NCBI GenBank assembly: GCA_021292165.1
Contig: CM037880.1
Span: forward strand, 180,007,085 to 180,071,084
Source of the DNA: Shinisaurus crocodilurus
Lineage: Eukaryota > Chordata > Lepidosauria > Squamata > Shinisauridae
DNA length: 64,000 bases
Reading direction: 5' to 3'
Shown: positions 1 to 10,634 of the stretch, one piece after another
Layout of the letters: each line of letters opens with the position of its first letter
Numbering within the stretch: position 1 is the first letter of the stretch
The notes under the pieces: generated by a model
Told to the model about the DNA's origin: nothing
What the model saw: only the letters and a program-made list of their open reading frames with translations
Databases searched by the model: none
Translations under genes and position numbers: made by a program

Positions 1-566
1 TTTCTCTTAAGCAAAAAAAACAAAAACAAATTCCCCCCTCTCTTATTCATCAACCTCACAAATTCACAAAGCCTCGAAACCTTACAGCACTTTACTCCTA
101 AACATAGATAATAATCCTAGTAGAACAATATTTAATATTTCTACTTATATTTAATGAAAATCTCTATCTTCTTTCCCTCTATAAAAACAAACAGCCTAGC
201 TTTTATTTTTATTTTTTTAAATAGTTTCACATTTCCACATTACTTCACATCCCAAATTTTATTCCACATTTAGTTGGTTCCTTCCCATTAGTCATTCTCA
301 ATGCTTAGTTTCATCCAGACTCAATACATTTTAACCAATTATTGTTCAAGTTCTAATTCAATATTAATCCTTATCCTTATTTTACTCAGCAACTAATCTT
401 TTTTCTAAGTCCATCCTTCCCAAGTATGCCCCCTTCAAGATCAAAGCCACCACATTAATGAAAAGTACAAAGAAAAACCACCTCAGACTGGGAGAAGTTC
501 TCCTTTCTCTCAAAGGGGTTCCTCTCACCAACCCCTTTAGGTTCAGATCTATGAATGTTCTCTTTG

Positions 567-731
567 CAGGGCCGGTGCAAGGCAGTTTGGTGCAGTTTGG
601 TGCCCTAGGCAAGATCAGATATTTAGTGCCCCCCCCTTCCCACTTGAGCCCTCCCTCCCTATTTCTGGCGCCCCCTTTAGCCCTGCACCCTAGGCAGCTG
701 CCTAGTTGGCCTAATGGTAGCACCGGCCCTG
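567..731 (+). mobile_element. hAT-type MITE (copy A)
   Basis: The element starts cagggccggtgcaagg and ends tagcaccggccctg, which are imperfect inverted repeats. It is flanked by an exact 8-bp duplication tctctttg (559-566 and 732-739), the size made by hAT transposases. Copies B (39170-39340) and C (46883-47507, opposite orientation) share the same ends. No coding capacity. Confidence 0.9.
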
Positions 732-854
732 TCTCTTTGGATCACTGTCAGTGATCCCTTTAGATTTCTCCCATTTGGATTCCTCCCACCAATCCATTTG
801 GGAAACTAAACCTTCTTACTTCTTTTATAAGAACCTCCCCCTTCCACCAATAGT

Positions 855-973
855 CAGCAATTATCATAATATGAGTCAAACCATTTGTCCCATCCAGTAA
901 TCAGCAAACCATTTTTATCATAACATGGGTCAAACCATTTATCCCATCCAATAATCAGCAAATCATTTTCCCC
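855..973 (-). repeat. 54-bp tandem repeat encoding an 18-residue unit
   Basis: About 2.3 units of period 54 (one unit has a 7-bp deletion). On the minus strand each unit reads LLITGWDKWFD followed by a tyrosine/aspartate-rich segment. It lies inside the degenerate LINE-like tract and keeps the frame between the two full units. Confidence 0.7.
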
Positions 974-1860
974 GATCAAACACAGTGTTCACAATATACA
1001 TCTTTTTCAGGCTCATGTTCCAGAAAAGACTTTTTTTTGCCTTGTGATCCCCCGTAGCTGGCTTCCTCCAAATAGCCCGGCAGCAATTACCTTTCCAGTT
1101 CTCCGTGAATGGCTTCTCGAAAACGTATTCACAGTCCGATTCAATGGCAATCCCCTCCTTTTTGCTGCCTCTCTTTGAAAATTCAATTGTTATCAATCTT
1201 CTTCTTGTCCTCCCTGTTCTGTTCAAACTTCACAAACAATCGGTCACCCTCTGTATTATCCTGGAATTTTTGATTTATTTGTACATTCCGCACTTCTGAT
1301 TTCACCAACCTCCCCAGCAGTTTTTTTTTGAAAATTGAAACATCACCATCAGTTCTTTGGCTAACTCCAGCCACAAATCATAAGTAGCCACCTTGTCTGT
1401 GATGCAGTATAAATTTAACAGACCGCTACTACTGCTTTAAACTTTTCCAGAATCCAAAGTAAAAGGAGTTACAATACCTCTTTCTTTCTCGTTTCAAAGC
1501 ACATTGGTTGATCTTCCCATTATGAAGTTTTTAAAAGATATTTTCTTTTTAATATTCCAGAGAAAAGGGTATTTAGTCCTGATTGTGGATAAAATTTCTC
1601 TTTGTTGCTAATTGGCGATAAATCTTTAAGAAATGGAGTTGTCGATCTTCAGGTTCTTGAAAAAAGAACTCCAAACGCGACGGTGAGTGATGATGGATAC
1701 TCCCACTCTCTAACCCTCCCTGAGAGAAACTGCAGATGCCCAAGCCACTGCAAATAACTCACAGAGAGAACATTTAGAGGTATGCTGGGAATCAGTCTTA
1801 GATCATCCTCTTATTCCGAGGAGATTAACCAGCCAGGATAACCTCTTGACTGGATTTTTA

Positions 1861-2151
1861 AATCTTATTTATTTATTTATTTATTTATTTAAACAATCTT
1901 ATTTATTTATTTGTTTATTTATTTATTATATTTATACCCTGCCTTTTTTACTGCAAGGAACCCAAGGTGACTTACATAATCATCATCATCCTCTCCATTT
2001 TATCCTCACAACAACCCTGTGAGGTAGGTTAGGCTGAGAGTCAGTGACTGGCCCAAAGTCGCCCAGTGAGTTTCATGGCTGAGCGGGGACTAGAACCCGG
2101 ATCTCCCGAGTCCCAGTCCAACACTGTAACCACTACGCCACACTGGCTCTC
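1861..2151 (-). mobile_element. tRNA-derived SINE, L2-type tail (SINE1 copy 1)
   Basis: On the minus strand it begins gagagccagtgtggcg, carries an A-box-like tggcgtagtggt (2129-2140) and a B-box-like ggttctagtcc (2087-2097), and ends in a gcagggtataaatata-like segment followed by a (TTTA)n tail. These pol III boxes and the tail mark a tRNA-derived SINE. Related copies lie at 16376, 20764, 40257, 45930, 48315 and 62156. Confidence 0.88.
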
Positions 2152-2544
2152 TTAAGTTAACTTAATTTAAGTTAATTTAACATTTTAATGAAGCAGCATT
2201 ATATTAACATTTAAATTAAAAAAGTATTTTAGATTACATCACTCACTGTCAAAAATTTTGATAAAAGAAAACCTTGAATTCAATGGGAGACATCTCCTCC
2301 TTTATGACCTGTCCCAAACTGTTGCAATCAAGTGGGTAGGCTATGTACCTATGAAATTAAATCTGCTAGAGTGCAGAGTGGAGCATCCCACTCATTTCTT
2401 GGGGAAGTCCACCAGTATGCCCAGTCCCATCTTTAGTTTGATGATGGAAAGTGTTGTATTTAGAAGGCCTATTGAGTTGTCAACTTACAATTTGGCATTT
2501 TATTAGATGTTGTTTGGTTGTTAACTTAGCCCTCTTTCCTCTAT

Positions 2545-3170
2545 TCCTGTAGGGACTGGGCCCAACACCTCTGCAGATGTGCCCTAAGAAGACATGGGAA
2601 CTGATTCTGAGACAGATGGGGAGTGGGAGGGGGAAGGTGTTGTGGAGGCACCAAGGGTGTGGAGCAGGAGATCAGCAAGAATAGCCAAGACACAGGGGAG
2701 GAAACCCAGCTGTCGTCTAATCTTTTGGAGGACAGCCAAGCTGGGCCCTCTGAACCTGTAGGAATGCAGGCTCCTAACAAAGAGGAGGAGGAGGAGGGGA
2801 ACACGAGAGTTAGGCATCAGGTGGAGAGGGAGGAGCAAAGCAGGGTCGTGAGGTGCTCAAAGAGACTTGCAGCCAAGGAGGTGACCCTGTGGAAAAATCC
2901 ACCTTGAGTGGGGGACTTGGTAGCCTGCTCAGCTTGAGAAGGGTGGGCCGTAGTTGGCAGTGTCAGTTTCCATGACAATTCTCTTTCATGGGGCTCTAAC
3001 CCAGGGAGGTAACTGAAGCTTAGGAGGTACTGTGTTATACAAAGTCTGCCTAAAACTTTTGTCTCTTTTAGCTGCACACGGATACTGTCTGTAGCCTGAG
3101 GCAATGCTTGCTTGCTTGTACTTTGCATAATAAAGGTAACAGATGAAAAAAAGCATGTTTCCATCAGCAG
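2545..3170 (+). mobile_element. Possible solo LTR or LTR-element remnant
   Basis: The stretch has an acidic, Ser/Glu-rich pseudo-coding segment followed by RRSARIAK-like residues, and ends near an AATAAA signal (about 3128-3133). Reptile LTRs often carry such text, but I could not find matching TG...CA ends with a target duplication. An unrecognised repeat is equally possible. Confidence 0.3.
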
Positions 3171-3209
3171 TGGTGGAGGAACCTGAATATGCTTGATCAA
3201 GGTCTGGGG

Positions 3210-5040
3210 TTCTAGAGGAGACTGGACTACTCACTCTATGTATCATATCACTTTTTCCATGCAGCAAAACTATTACAAGTTTTGCTGCATGACTTGAACT
3301 TTTGAACTGCACAAATTTTATTTGGGGACTGCACATTTTCCCCTAGAATTGCACATTTTATGTCTGGTTGCGCTTTAAAAAAAAACCTGGCTTAATTTGT
3401 AAAATTTGTTAAAAGTGCTAGAACATGAGCCAGTCTGAAAATCACAAGCTGTGGGCTGGAAGCCCTTATGAACATTCTTAAATGGCAGAGACAAGGTTAT
3501 AACAACAAAGAAAGAAGCAACAGAATATTTTGCTAGATACCCACATTCATACCAAATGATTCCAAATTAAAGGAGTGAACTGGCAGTACTAAAAACTAGG
3601 AACTTAGCAAATGAAGCTGAAGTTTGTTTCCTGAAGCTGAAGTTTGTTTCCTGGCTATCTTCTAAGTGACTAAGATAACAGATAAAAGATTAAATAGTTT
3701 TTAGGGTCTTTCAATCTCCTTGTAAAACTGCTTGTGGAAAATTGCTAGCTCATTGCAGTAGAACAACAAGAAAAAAAAGTTGTAGCCAGATTACACAGAA
3801 CTGTAATGCTCAGGGCTGTGGATTTATTTATTTTATTATTATTTTTTAAACAGCAGATCTTTAGCTCTTATTATTTATGAGCTAAGGGGAAACCTCTGGC
3901 ATTCGTCTCAGTTGACCAATAAGAAACAGACTTGCTTTCACCCTCTGATTTTCTTGCCAATGGGAACAAAGACAGTAGTAATGAACTCTGTGCAAATGGT
4001 TTATTCCAACACAGAGATGAATATATGGGAGGGGGGGGAGGGGGGGATTAAATCATTCCTGTTGACCCCATTCCTAACTCAATCAAGTTTTGTTTGCATA
4101 GGAGCCTATACATGATCCATAGGTTACAGATCATGGATAGGTAGCCGACACACATTCTGGAGTATACACATCGTATTTGTACGATGTGTATACAGGGCAG
4201 GGCCAGTGGGCATGATCCAAAATCTGTCTCTACACAGTCCAAACCCCTCTCCACATATTTGTACCCTTGATCTGCTCAGGTCTAGAACTGAAAAAAGTAA
4301 AGGAAACAGGGATGCCTTGCCTCATTTGCCTCCACTGTATGTACTGACCAATGTAGAAGAAGGGTGAGAGCTTTCTGGACTTACTTCCTTGCCTGATTAT
4401 AGTTATTGTTTTGCTTCAGCTGGTGATGGCTGCATTTATTTTCCTAGCTGACAGAGTGTGCTTTGAAACATTGTTGCATGAGCACATGTCATTGTTGTCT
4501 GGCTGGGGTGGACATTTATTTATTTATTTATTTATTTATTTATTGCTTTAGAACAAATTGGCACTTGGTCACATGGCATGATTAGTGATCAGATATTGGG
4601 GACAACATAGTAAAAACAAACAAGCCCCAAATGATGTATTTGGTGATAACTCCAATTTAAGGTAAATTGGGGAGTACAGAAATATAATTATACAGGAATG
4701 GTATCTGGGTGCTGCAGTGACTCCCAGTGTTAATTGCGTGGGTATAATGGACTATTATTATCTTACTTTTTCCTTCAATTCAAAGTGTTCTGGATATAAG
4801 AATAAAAGAACGCACAACAGTATTCAGTGGTCAATACCTCCTTATCTTAAGGTTGCATCAACATACAGAAGCTAAATGGTTAAATGACAGCTTTCACCTT
4901 TGGGTTCCACACCTACAATCTTTCTGGCAATTTGCCTGGTAATGCTGGCATATGTTTTCAAATATTGTGCACAGGAATTGTAGATCCTGGTAAAATGCAA
5001 TATAAAAAACAAGGTTGAATAAAATATCAAAGGAGTCTTC
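3210..5040. other. No recognisable gene; AT-rich spacer
   Basis: No coding or repeat family was recognised apart from a (TTTA)n run at 4513-4545 and a short local duplication ctgaagctgaagtttgtttc near 3611-3650. Confidence 0.6.
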
Positions 5041-5043
5041 AGC

Positions 5044-5081
<38 letters not shown>

Positions 5082-5265
5082 TATATACCGCCCAACAGCC
5101 AAAGCTCTCTGGGCGGTTTACAACAATCCATAAAAACACACAATACAATATGCAATAAAAACATTATACAAAATTTAAAAACCCAGTTTTAAAAAACAAA
5201 CAAACATATAGATAAAACAGGAAATGCAGTGAGACCAATTAAAAAAGCAACCACCCCACCATACA

Positions 5266-5997
5266 CTATGTAGAGTTAAAGGCCTCAATATAGAGGGCAG
5301 TCTTAACCTGGCGCTGAAAAGATTGTAAAGTTGGCGCCAGGCGGGCCTCAGGAGGGAGCTTCTTCCAGAGTTGGGGGGCTACCACAGAGAAGGCCCTCCC
5401 CCTTGTCGCCGCCCGACGAGCCTCCCTTGGAGGTGGCAACTGGAGGAAGGCCCCAGATGTTGAGCGTAGTGACCGGGTAGATTGTAGTTGGGAGAGGCAT
5501 TCCGTCAAATATTGTGGTCCCAAGCCATGTGGGGCTTTAAAGGTTAAGACCAGCACCTTGAATTGGGCTCGGAAGCATACAGGCAGCCAGTGCAAGCGGG
5601 CCAAGACTGGTGTTATGTGTTCTGACCTTCTGGTCCCACTAATAAGTCTGGCTGCAGCATTCTGCACCAGCTGCACCTTCCGAACAGTCTTCAAGGGCAG
5701 CCCCGCGTAAAGTACATTGCAGTAGTCCAGCTTTGAGATTACCAGAGCATAGATTACAGAAATCAGGCTATCCCTGTCCAGATAGGGGCATAGCTGGGCC
5801 ACCAGCCAAAGCTGGTAGAAGGCACTCCGAGCCACTGAGGCCACCTGAACCTCAAGTGACAACAATGGCTCAAGGAGAACCCCCAAGCTACGAACTTGCT
5901 CCTTTAAGGGGAGTGCAACCCCATCCAAAACAGGTTGAACACCCACTAACAGCATCTCAGTCTTGTCTGGATTGAGCCTCAGTTTGTTAGCCCTCAT
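5266..5997 (-). pseudogene. L2 ORF2 C-terminal region
   Basis: This 243-codon segment continues the L2 ORF2 protein after the reverse transcriptase palm. It opens with MRANKLRLNPDKTEMLLVG, the conserved block just downstream of the catalytic loop, and runs through RLDYCNVL-type and LHWLPV blocks (here KLDYCNVLYAG, RLHWLPVC) to a stop 220 bp before the (TAA)n end. A TAG where the family has Trp separates it from the preceding segment (around 5998-6003), and it is also one frame away from the RT segment. Known L2 proteins have these blocks in this order. It retains no stop over 243 codons, so the copy is not very old. Function is inferred from family only. Confidence 0.88.
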
Positions 5998-6043
5998 CTA
6001 GTCCATTGTCGCAGCCAGGCACCGGTTTAGCACATCCACAGCC

Positions 6044-6937
6044 TCACCTGCTGAAGATGAAAAGGAGAAATAGAGCTGCGTGAAATAGAGCGTACTGATG
6101 GCAACACACTCCAAAACTCTGCATGACCCTGCTCAGCGGTTTCATGTATATGTTGAAAAACATGGGGGATAAGACCGACCCCTGAGGAACCCCATATTGG
6201 AGAGTCCACGGGGCTGAGCAATATTCCTCAAGTACCACCTTCTGGAGCCTGCCATCCAAGTAGGAGCGGAACCACTGCAATGCAGTGCCCCCAACTCCCA
6301 ACTCAGACAGCCGCTCCAGAAGGATACCATGGTTGATGGTATCGAAAGCCGCTGAGAGATCCAGGAGTATCAACAGGGTCACACTCCCCCTGTCTCTCTC
6401 CCGACATAGGTCATCATACAGGGCAACCAAAGCTGTTTCCGTGCCAAAACCAGGCCTGAACCCCGACTGAAACGGATCCAGATAATCAGTCTCATCCAAG
6501 AGTGCCTGGAGCTGGTTGGCCACTACTTGCTCTAGGACCTTGCCTGGGAAAGGAACATTCGCTACCGGCCTAAAGTTATTCGGATCTTCCGGGTCCAGAG
6601 AGGGTTTCTTCAGGAGTGGCCTCACCACCGCTTCCTTCAAGCGGCATGGGACCACTCCCTCTCGCAAGGAGGCATTGATCACCTTCCTGGCCCAGCCGGC
6701 TGTTCCCTCCCTGCTAGTTTTTATAAGCCAAGAGGAGCAAGGATCCAGTGCAGAAGTAGTTGCACGAACCTGTCCAAGCACCTTGTCAACATCCTCAAGC
6801 TGTACCAACTGAAACTCATCCAAGAAAAACTGGCCAGACTGTGCTCTAGGAACCTCACCTGATTCAACTGCCATAACATTGGAGTCTAAGTCCCGGCGGA
6901 TGCAAGATATTTTTTCCTGGAAGTGCCTAGCAAACAT
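6044..6937 (-). pseudogene. L2 ORF2 reverse transcriptase, catalytic loop destroyed
   Basis: A 297-codon segment with RT motifs in order: RPVANVPFPGKVLE, QSGFRPGFGTETAL, LLDLSAAFDTINH (first catalytic Asp present), GVPQGSVLSPMFFNIYM. The catalytic YADD that should follow is absent: the frame reads HQYALFHAALF instead. At 6080-6088 nine bases stand where the family has eight, removing both aspartates and shifting the frame. The replaced bases copy a ten-base word, gctctatttc (minus strand), found again 13 bases downstream. In the L2 family this enzyme primes cDNA synthesis at a nicked target; here polymerase activity cannot be possible. Confidence 0.9.
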
Positions 6938-7023
6938 TTCACAGCGGGCCTCAGAGGCATCCAGAATTTCCTTGGGGCAGCATGTAATAGGCCCCGGTCA
7001 ACCCTAAAAAGCTCCGCTGGGCG

Positions 7024-8139
7024 TCAAATAAAAGATTGGATAGAGGCAGTGAGGTGTTGTTTCTTTGCCGCTCTCACTGCCCCAAAATATATCTGATTGT
7101 AGGCACAAACCAGGGCTCGATTGCATCCACTAGGAGTTTTTCTCCATCTGTACTCCAGCCATCTCCTGTTTTGTTTCATTGCTCTCAGTCCCGGGGTATA
7201 CCGCGGAGCCGTACGAGCTCTACTACAGAGAGGGCGCTCAGAAGCAATCGTGTCAACTGCCCTGGTCATCTCCGTATTCCAGAGATCAACCAGGGATTCA
7301 ACAGGACCACCAGCCATATCATCCGGGAAACCCCCAAGGGCCGTCTGGAAACCATCTGGATCCATTAGCCTTCAGGGGCAGACCGTCTTAATAGGTCCCC
7401 CATCCTTGCAGAGGGGAAAAGTTGTTGTCAGTCTAAATCTCAACAGGTAATGATCTGACCATGACAAAGGGACCGATTCGAAGTCCCCCACCTTCAGATC
7501 ACTATCCCCATGCCCAGCTGAAAAAACCAGATCCAGAGTGTGCCCAGCTACATGTGTTGGGCCAAAGACATGTTGGGACAGTCCCATGGTTGTCATGGAG
7601 TCCATGAAATCCTGAGCCGCCCCAGATGGGGTGCCCTCGGCATAAATGTTAACGTCCCCCAAGACCAGCAGCCTGGGGGACCTCAACATCACCACCGAGA
7701 CCACCTCTGTCAGCTCAGCTAGGGAGTCTGTTAGGCAGCGGGGTGGGCGGTACACCAACAGAATCCCCAATCTGTCCCGCTGGCCCAACACAAGGTGCAA
7801 ACACTCCAGACCAGTAGTCAGACGGACAGGGAGCCTGGAGGGAGAGAAAGAATTCCTGTAGACCACAGCAACCCCCCCTCCCCAGGCCTCAGGTCTACCC
7901 TGATGTTGCACCAAGTACCCCGGTGGGCAGAGCTGAGAGAGGCTAACCGCTCCCTGCTCACCCACCCAGGTCTCAGTAATACATACCAGATTGGCCACCT
8001 CATCCGCTATTAGGTCATGGATGAGGCAGGTCTTATTTTGGACTGATCTGGCATTCAGAAGCAGCATCCGGAGACCCGAGGGCAGGCTGATAGGGCAACC
8101 ACCAAACCTGCGGGTGCGAGGAGGACTGGAACACGGCAC
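7024..8139 (-). pseudogene. L2 ORF2 apurinic-like endonuclease and linker
   Basis: The first 255 codons (8139-7372) show the exonuclease/endonuclease/phosphatase fold motifs of non-LTR retrotransposons in order: LLLNARSVQNK (metal/Asn), CITETWV (catalytic Glu), VYRPP, LGDVNIYAE (normally GDFN), GHTLDLVFS and SWSDHYLL (catalytic Asp-His). An in-frame TGA at the 7372 end is followed in the same frame by a further 113 codons (7365-7024) of the linker before the RT. The enzyme nicks target DNA in the family. The F-to-V change in GDFN and the stop suggest a decayed copy. Start chosen at the first Met before the motif block; a longer 5' coding part cannot be excluded. Confidence 0.88.
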
Positions 8140-8705
8140 AGCAATTAACTGTCTGGGCCGTGTTCCCCTTACCTGGCTAGCCCTCCTCCCAACACCTTAT
8201 CTCCTCCTACCCATCACTCTACACCAACTGAGTAGGCAGATGTAGTCTTGCCCTGGTGAGAGCAGTTGGCACAGGTCCACCAATCAGTCCAAGGAGAGGC
8301 AACTCCCCCTGGCTGCTACAGACTTCAATGGGAAGCAGGGCCCCAGTCCTGCAAGGAGCAACCAGGGAGGGGAAAAAGCTGGCTGGAGTTGGCAGGTTAC
8401 CAGCTTACCTCCCTCCCTGGAGTGTGCCCCAAATGCTGGCTGGGCTTGCAGGTCTCTGTTGCAGTTTTTTAGGTGCTTATTAGGTTCATTTAACACTATC
8501 ACCATCCCTTTATAATATCTTGAACATGCAGTGTTTCGGTTTCACTTGAATTAGTGGGCTAACTGACCTGATTACCATTAATGGAGTCTTAAAATTGAAA
8601 TAAACACACTTTGGAATGGAGAATGCTAACAATCAGCCTCATTATTACAAGAGAATACATGGGATGTATATGAAAATTGAATTACATTGTACCTAAATTT
8701 ACTTA

Positions 8706-9303
8706 CAGCGCAGTCCTGTGGCTGCTAGACAGCGCCTAGACGGTCATAGGGTTTTTTGGAGACCCAGCTACAAAGTTGGAAAAAAACGATCCGACTTCGT
8801 AGCTGGGTCTCCAAACTCGGAGTGCCCTCCCTTCGCAGCCAGTGTGGAAAAGCGACCTTGCAGATGGGGTTTTGTTAACATTCTAGGGGTCAGGGAGGGA
8901 AGGAGAACAGTGCTGCCAAGATACGACATGTCCTGGTGGCACCTCAGCCTCCTTCACTCCCGCTCCAAAGCACTGTCCTTAGATAGCTGAAATCGGCCCA
9001 TATATGGGTTTTACAGGGCAGGAGGAGCACAGAGATATACAGGCCTGTGGCTCACGCTGGCTCAGCTTGCCTGAGCGTGGAAAGCTAAGCAGGGTCAGGC
9101 CTGGTTATTACTTGGATGGGAGACCCCCCCTCTAGTTTCCTGCATTGAGCAGGGGGTTGGACTCGATGGCCTTAGGAAGCTCCTTCCAACTCTATGATCT
9201 ATGAGAGGCAACTTTTGCCTCCACACTCCTTCCGCCCTTCATAGGATGCCCGTAACCCTCCGAGTTCAGAGGGTTATGGGCATCCTGAATGGATTGCGCC
9301 TGT
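8706..9303. mobile_element. Non-autonomous DNA element (family X, copy 1)
   Basis: Its left end cagcgcagtcctgtggctg recurs in inverse complement at the right end of 49480-50045 (agccataggattgtgcccctg), and the interiors also match in inverse order. The left end is preceded by TTA, consistent with a 3-bp Harbinger-type duplication. A 5S-derived SINE sits inside at 9041-9204. Superfamily is inference. Confidence 0.5.
9041..9204 (+). mobile_element. 5S rRNA-derived SINE with CR1 tail (copy 1)
   Basis: The first ~85 bases match the 5S rRNA internal promoter half (gaaagctaagcagggtc, ggcctggtta, acttggatgggagacc). The rest, from cctgcattgagcaggggg to ctatgatctatga, matches the 3' end of the CR1 copies at 27163 and 49656. 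Other copies: 17008-17172 and 30361-30526. Confidence 0.92.
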
Positions 9304-9309
9304 CAGTAT

Positions 9310-9880
9310 TGTAATGCTTATTAGACTAGAATTATGTGTTTGACCATTTTGTGTTTGTCTCTTTCCCCTAACCCTGAGTATAGTTGAGTCCAACCTGCAC
9401 AACATTTCTGTTTTTGGGCCTGATTGTGATGGCCTCTTATGTTCAAATACTATGCACAAATATTTCTTCCGGGGTCCTAATGAAATGCAATATCACATAC
9501 AACAGTTGAATAGGGTTTTTTTTTAATTCACAGAAGCCACTCTTCCCCCTGCAATTATTTTAATCATAAAATAGTAAATAGTGAATATCAAATATAGATT
9601 CTGGTAAGTTTAATTTAAAATGATGTTACTTCTCTCCACGATGTTATCCGCAAAGCAAATCTCATCTTCAAAATGACAGAGAAAGGAAACGATTTTACTG
9701 CCACTTTATTTTTTTTAAAGGAACAGATTTCTAACTACTTCTGGCTACTCTTGCTGTATCGTAATGCACATTAGCATTAAAGGGTGGCTTATGGTGTGCA
9801 GTCAAGAAATTGTTATGATAAGAACTGAGGAACAACCCAACTGATCAAAACTCTTCTACATGCAAAAAGATGTTGGGTGG
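9310..9880. other. No recognisable feature
   Basis: AT-rich DNA; nothing recognised on either strand. Confidence 0.5.
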
Positions 9881-10634
9881 GTTTGGGTTCACACATAATG
9901 CTAAGCCAGCCTTGCTAACAAGCTACGCAGTGTGGATTGTTTGCTGAACAACCCACAGCACACCTGACAGATGATCGGGCTTGCCATTGGTTATCCTCCC
10001 CTGCTTCCCCCTCAGTCCTCCACCTGGCTCTGGCACGTATCCTAGGGAACTTTGTGGCAGAACCCATCTTGTCTCCTCACTCCAACCCCCTCCCCCTGCT
10101 CTGGTTGTTACCCATTTTCGTTCCCTGGCTTTCTCCCCCCCCCCCGGGAACTTCAAAAATGCACAATTGGAGTCGTATTTTTTATTTTTTAAATTGTTGG
10201 TCTTTCACAAGTGCACTCTTACAGCTGTCCAATATGTGTAGTCTTGCTTGGTCAATTTCCTTGTATGTTTCAGCTGTCAAAGGGAGCTAGGCAGCATACA
10301 AGGAAACTGACAAGACGAGGCTACCTGTTGACTTCCACCTTTTCAGTGCTTCCCCAACTATCCAGCTACTCCAGAAAGGGGAGATATTAACTCCCTCCCC
10401 TTTTTGCAGCTCCTTTTCAGAGCACTTGCTGCTGCGGTTACTGCAGTTCCCTGATGATTTTTTTAAAACCCTATAAAAATAGCTGCACAAGATGGAGTGA
10501 ATGGGGCCCTATGTGGGGGCAGGTGTAAGTACTGCTGATGCTGGTGCCCCATTTGCTCTGTCCCATTCGGACACCCTCTAAGTTTTTTTTTTTTAAACCT
10601 GACAGGAATATTTGCACATCATTTGGGACTATAG

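Larger units (their letters stand above)
1..1790 (-). pseudogene. Degenerate LINE-like coding tract (probably L1-related)
   Basis: Read on the minus strand, this stretch has several frame-shifted coding-like segments. One around 1374-963 is rich in charged residues (for example NTEGDRLFVKFEQNREDKKK, then YVFEKPFTENWKGN). It is followed by two copies of an 18-residue repeat built on LLITGWDKWFD. The last segment, 723-382, ends with a hydrophobic helix (WFFFVLFINVVALILK) and the stop after KRLVAE. A hAT element at 567-731 splits the tract; removing it joins the reading frame. The upstream AT-rich leader has the style of the L1 5' region at 26441-26629, so I infer an L1-type non-LTR element, but no endonuclease or reverse transcriptase is visible and the tract runs off the left edge. 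It could also be another repeat class. Not a working gene: several frameshifts and stops. Confidence 0.4.
5045..8250 (-). mobile_element. Near full-length L2-clade LINE
   Basis: On the minus strand the order is endonuclease, linker, reverse transcriptase, C-terminal region and a 3' end reading gggcggtatataaat followed by (TAA)n at 5045-5082. That 3' terminus and the protein segments (PNNFRPVANVPF, GVPQGSVLSP) are typical of L2. The three open segments are separated by an in-frame TGA, two frameshifts and a TAG. The 5' limit is uncertain; 8250-8480 may be 5' UTR. Non-functional because the catalytic aspartates are lost. Confidence 0.92.

Noticed and set aside
2087..2140. tRNA gene (A and B boxes present)
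   Set aside because: No cloverleaf can be closed; the same unit recurs seven times with a LINE-like tail, so it is a SINE.
9041..9204. 5S rRNA gene
   Set aside because: Only part of the 5S sequence is present, the 5' third is diverged and a CR1 tail follows; it is a SINE.
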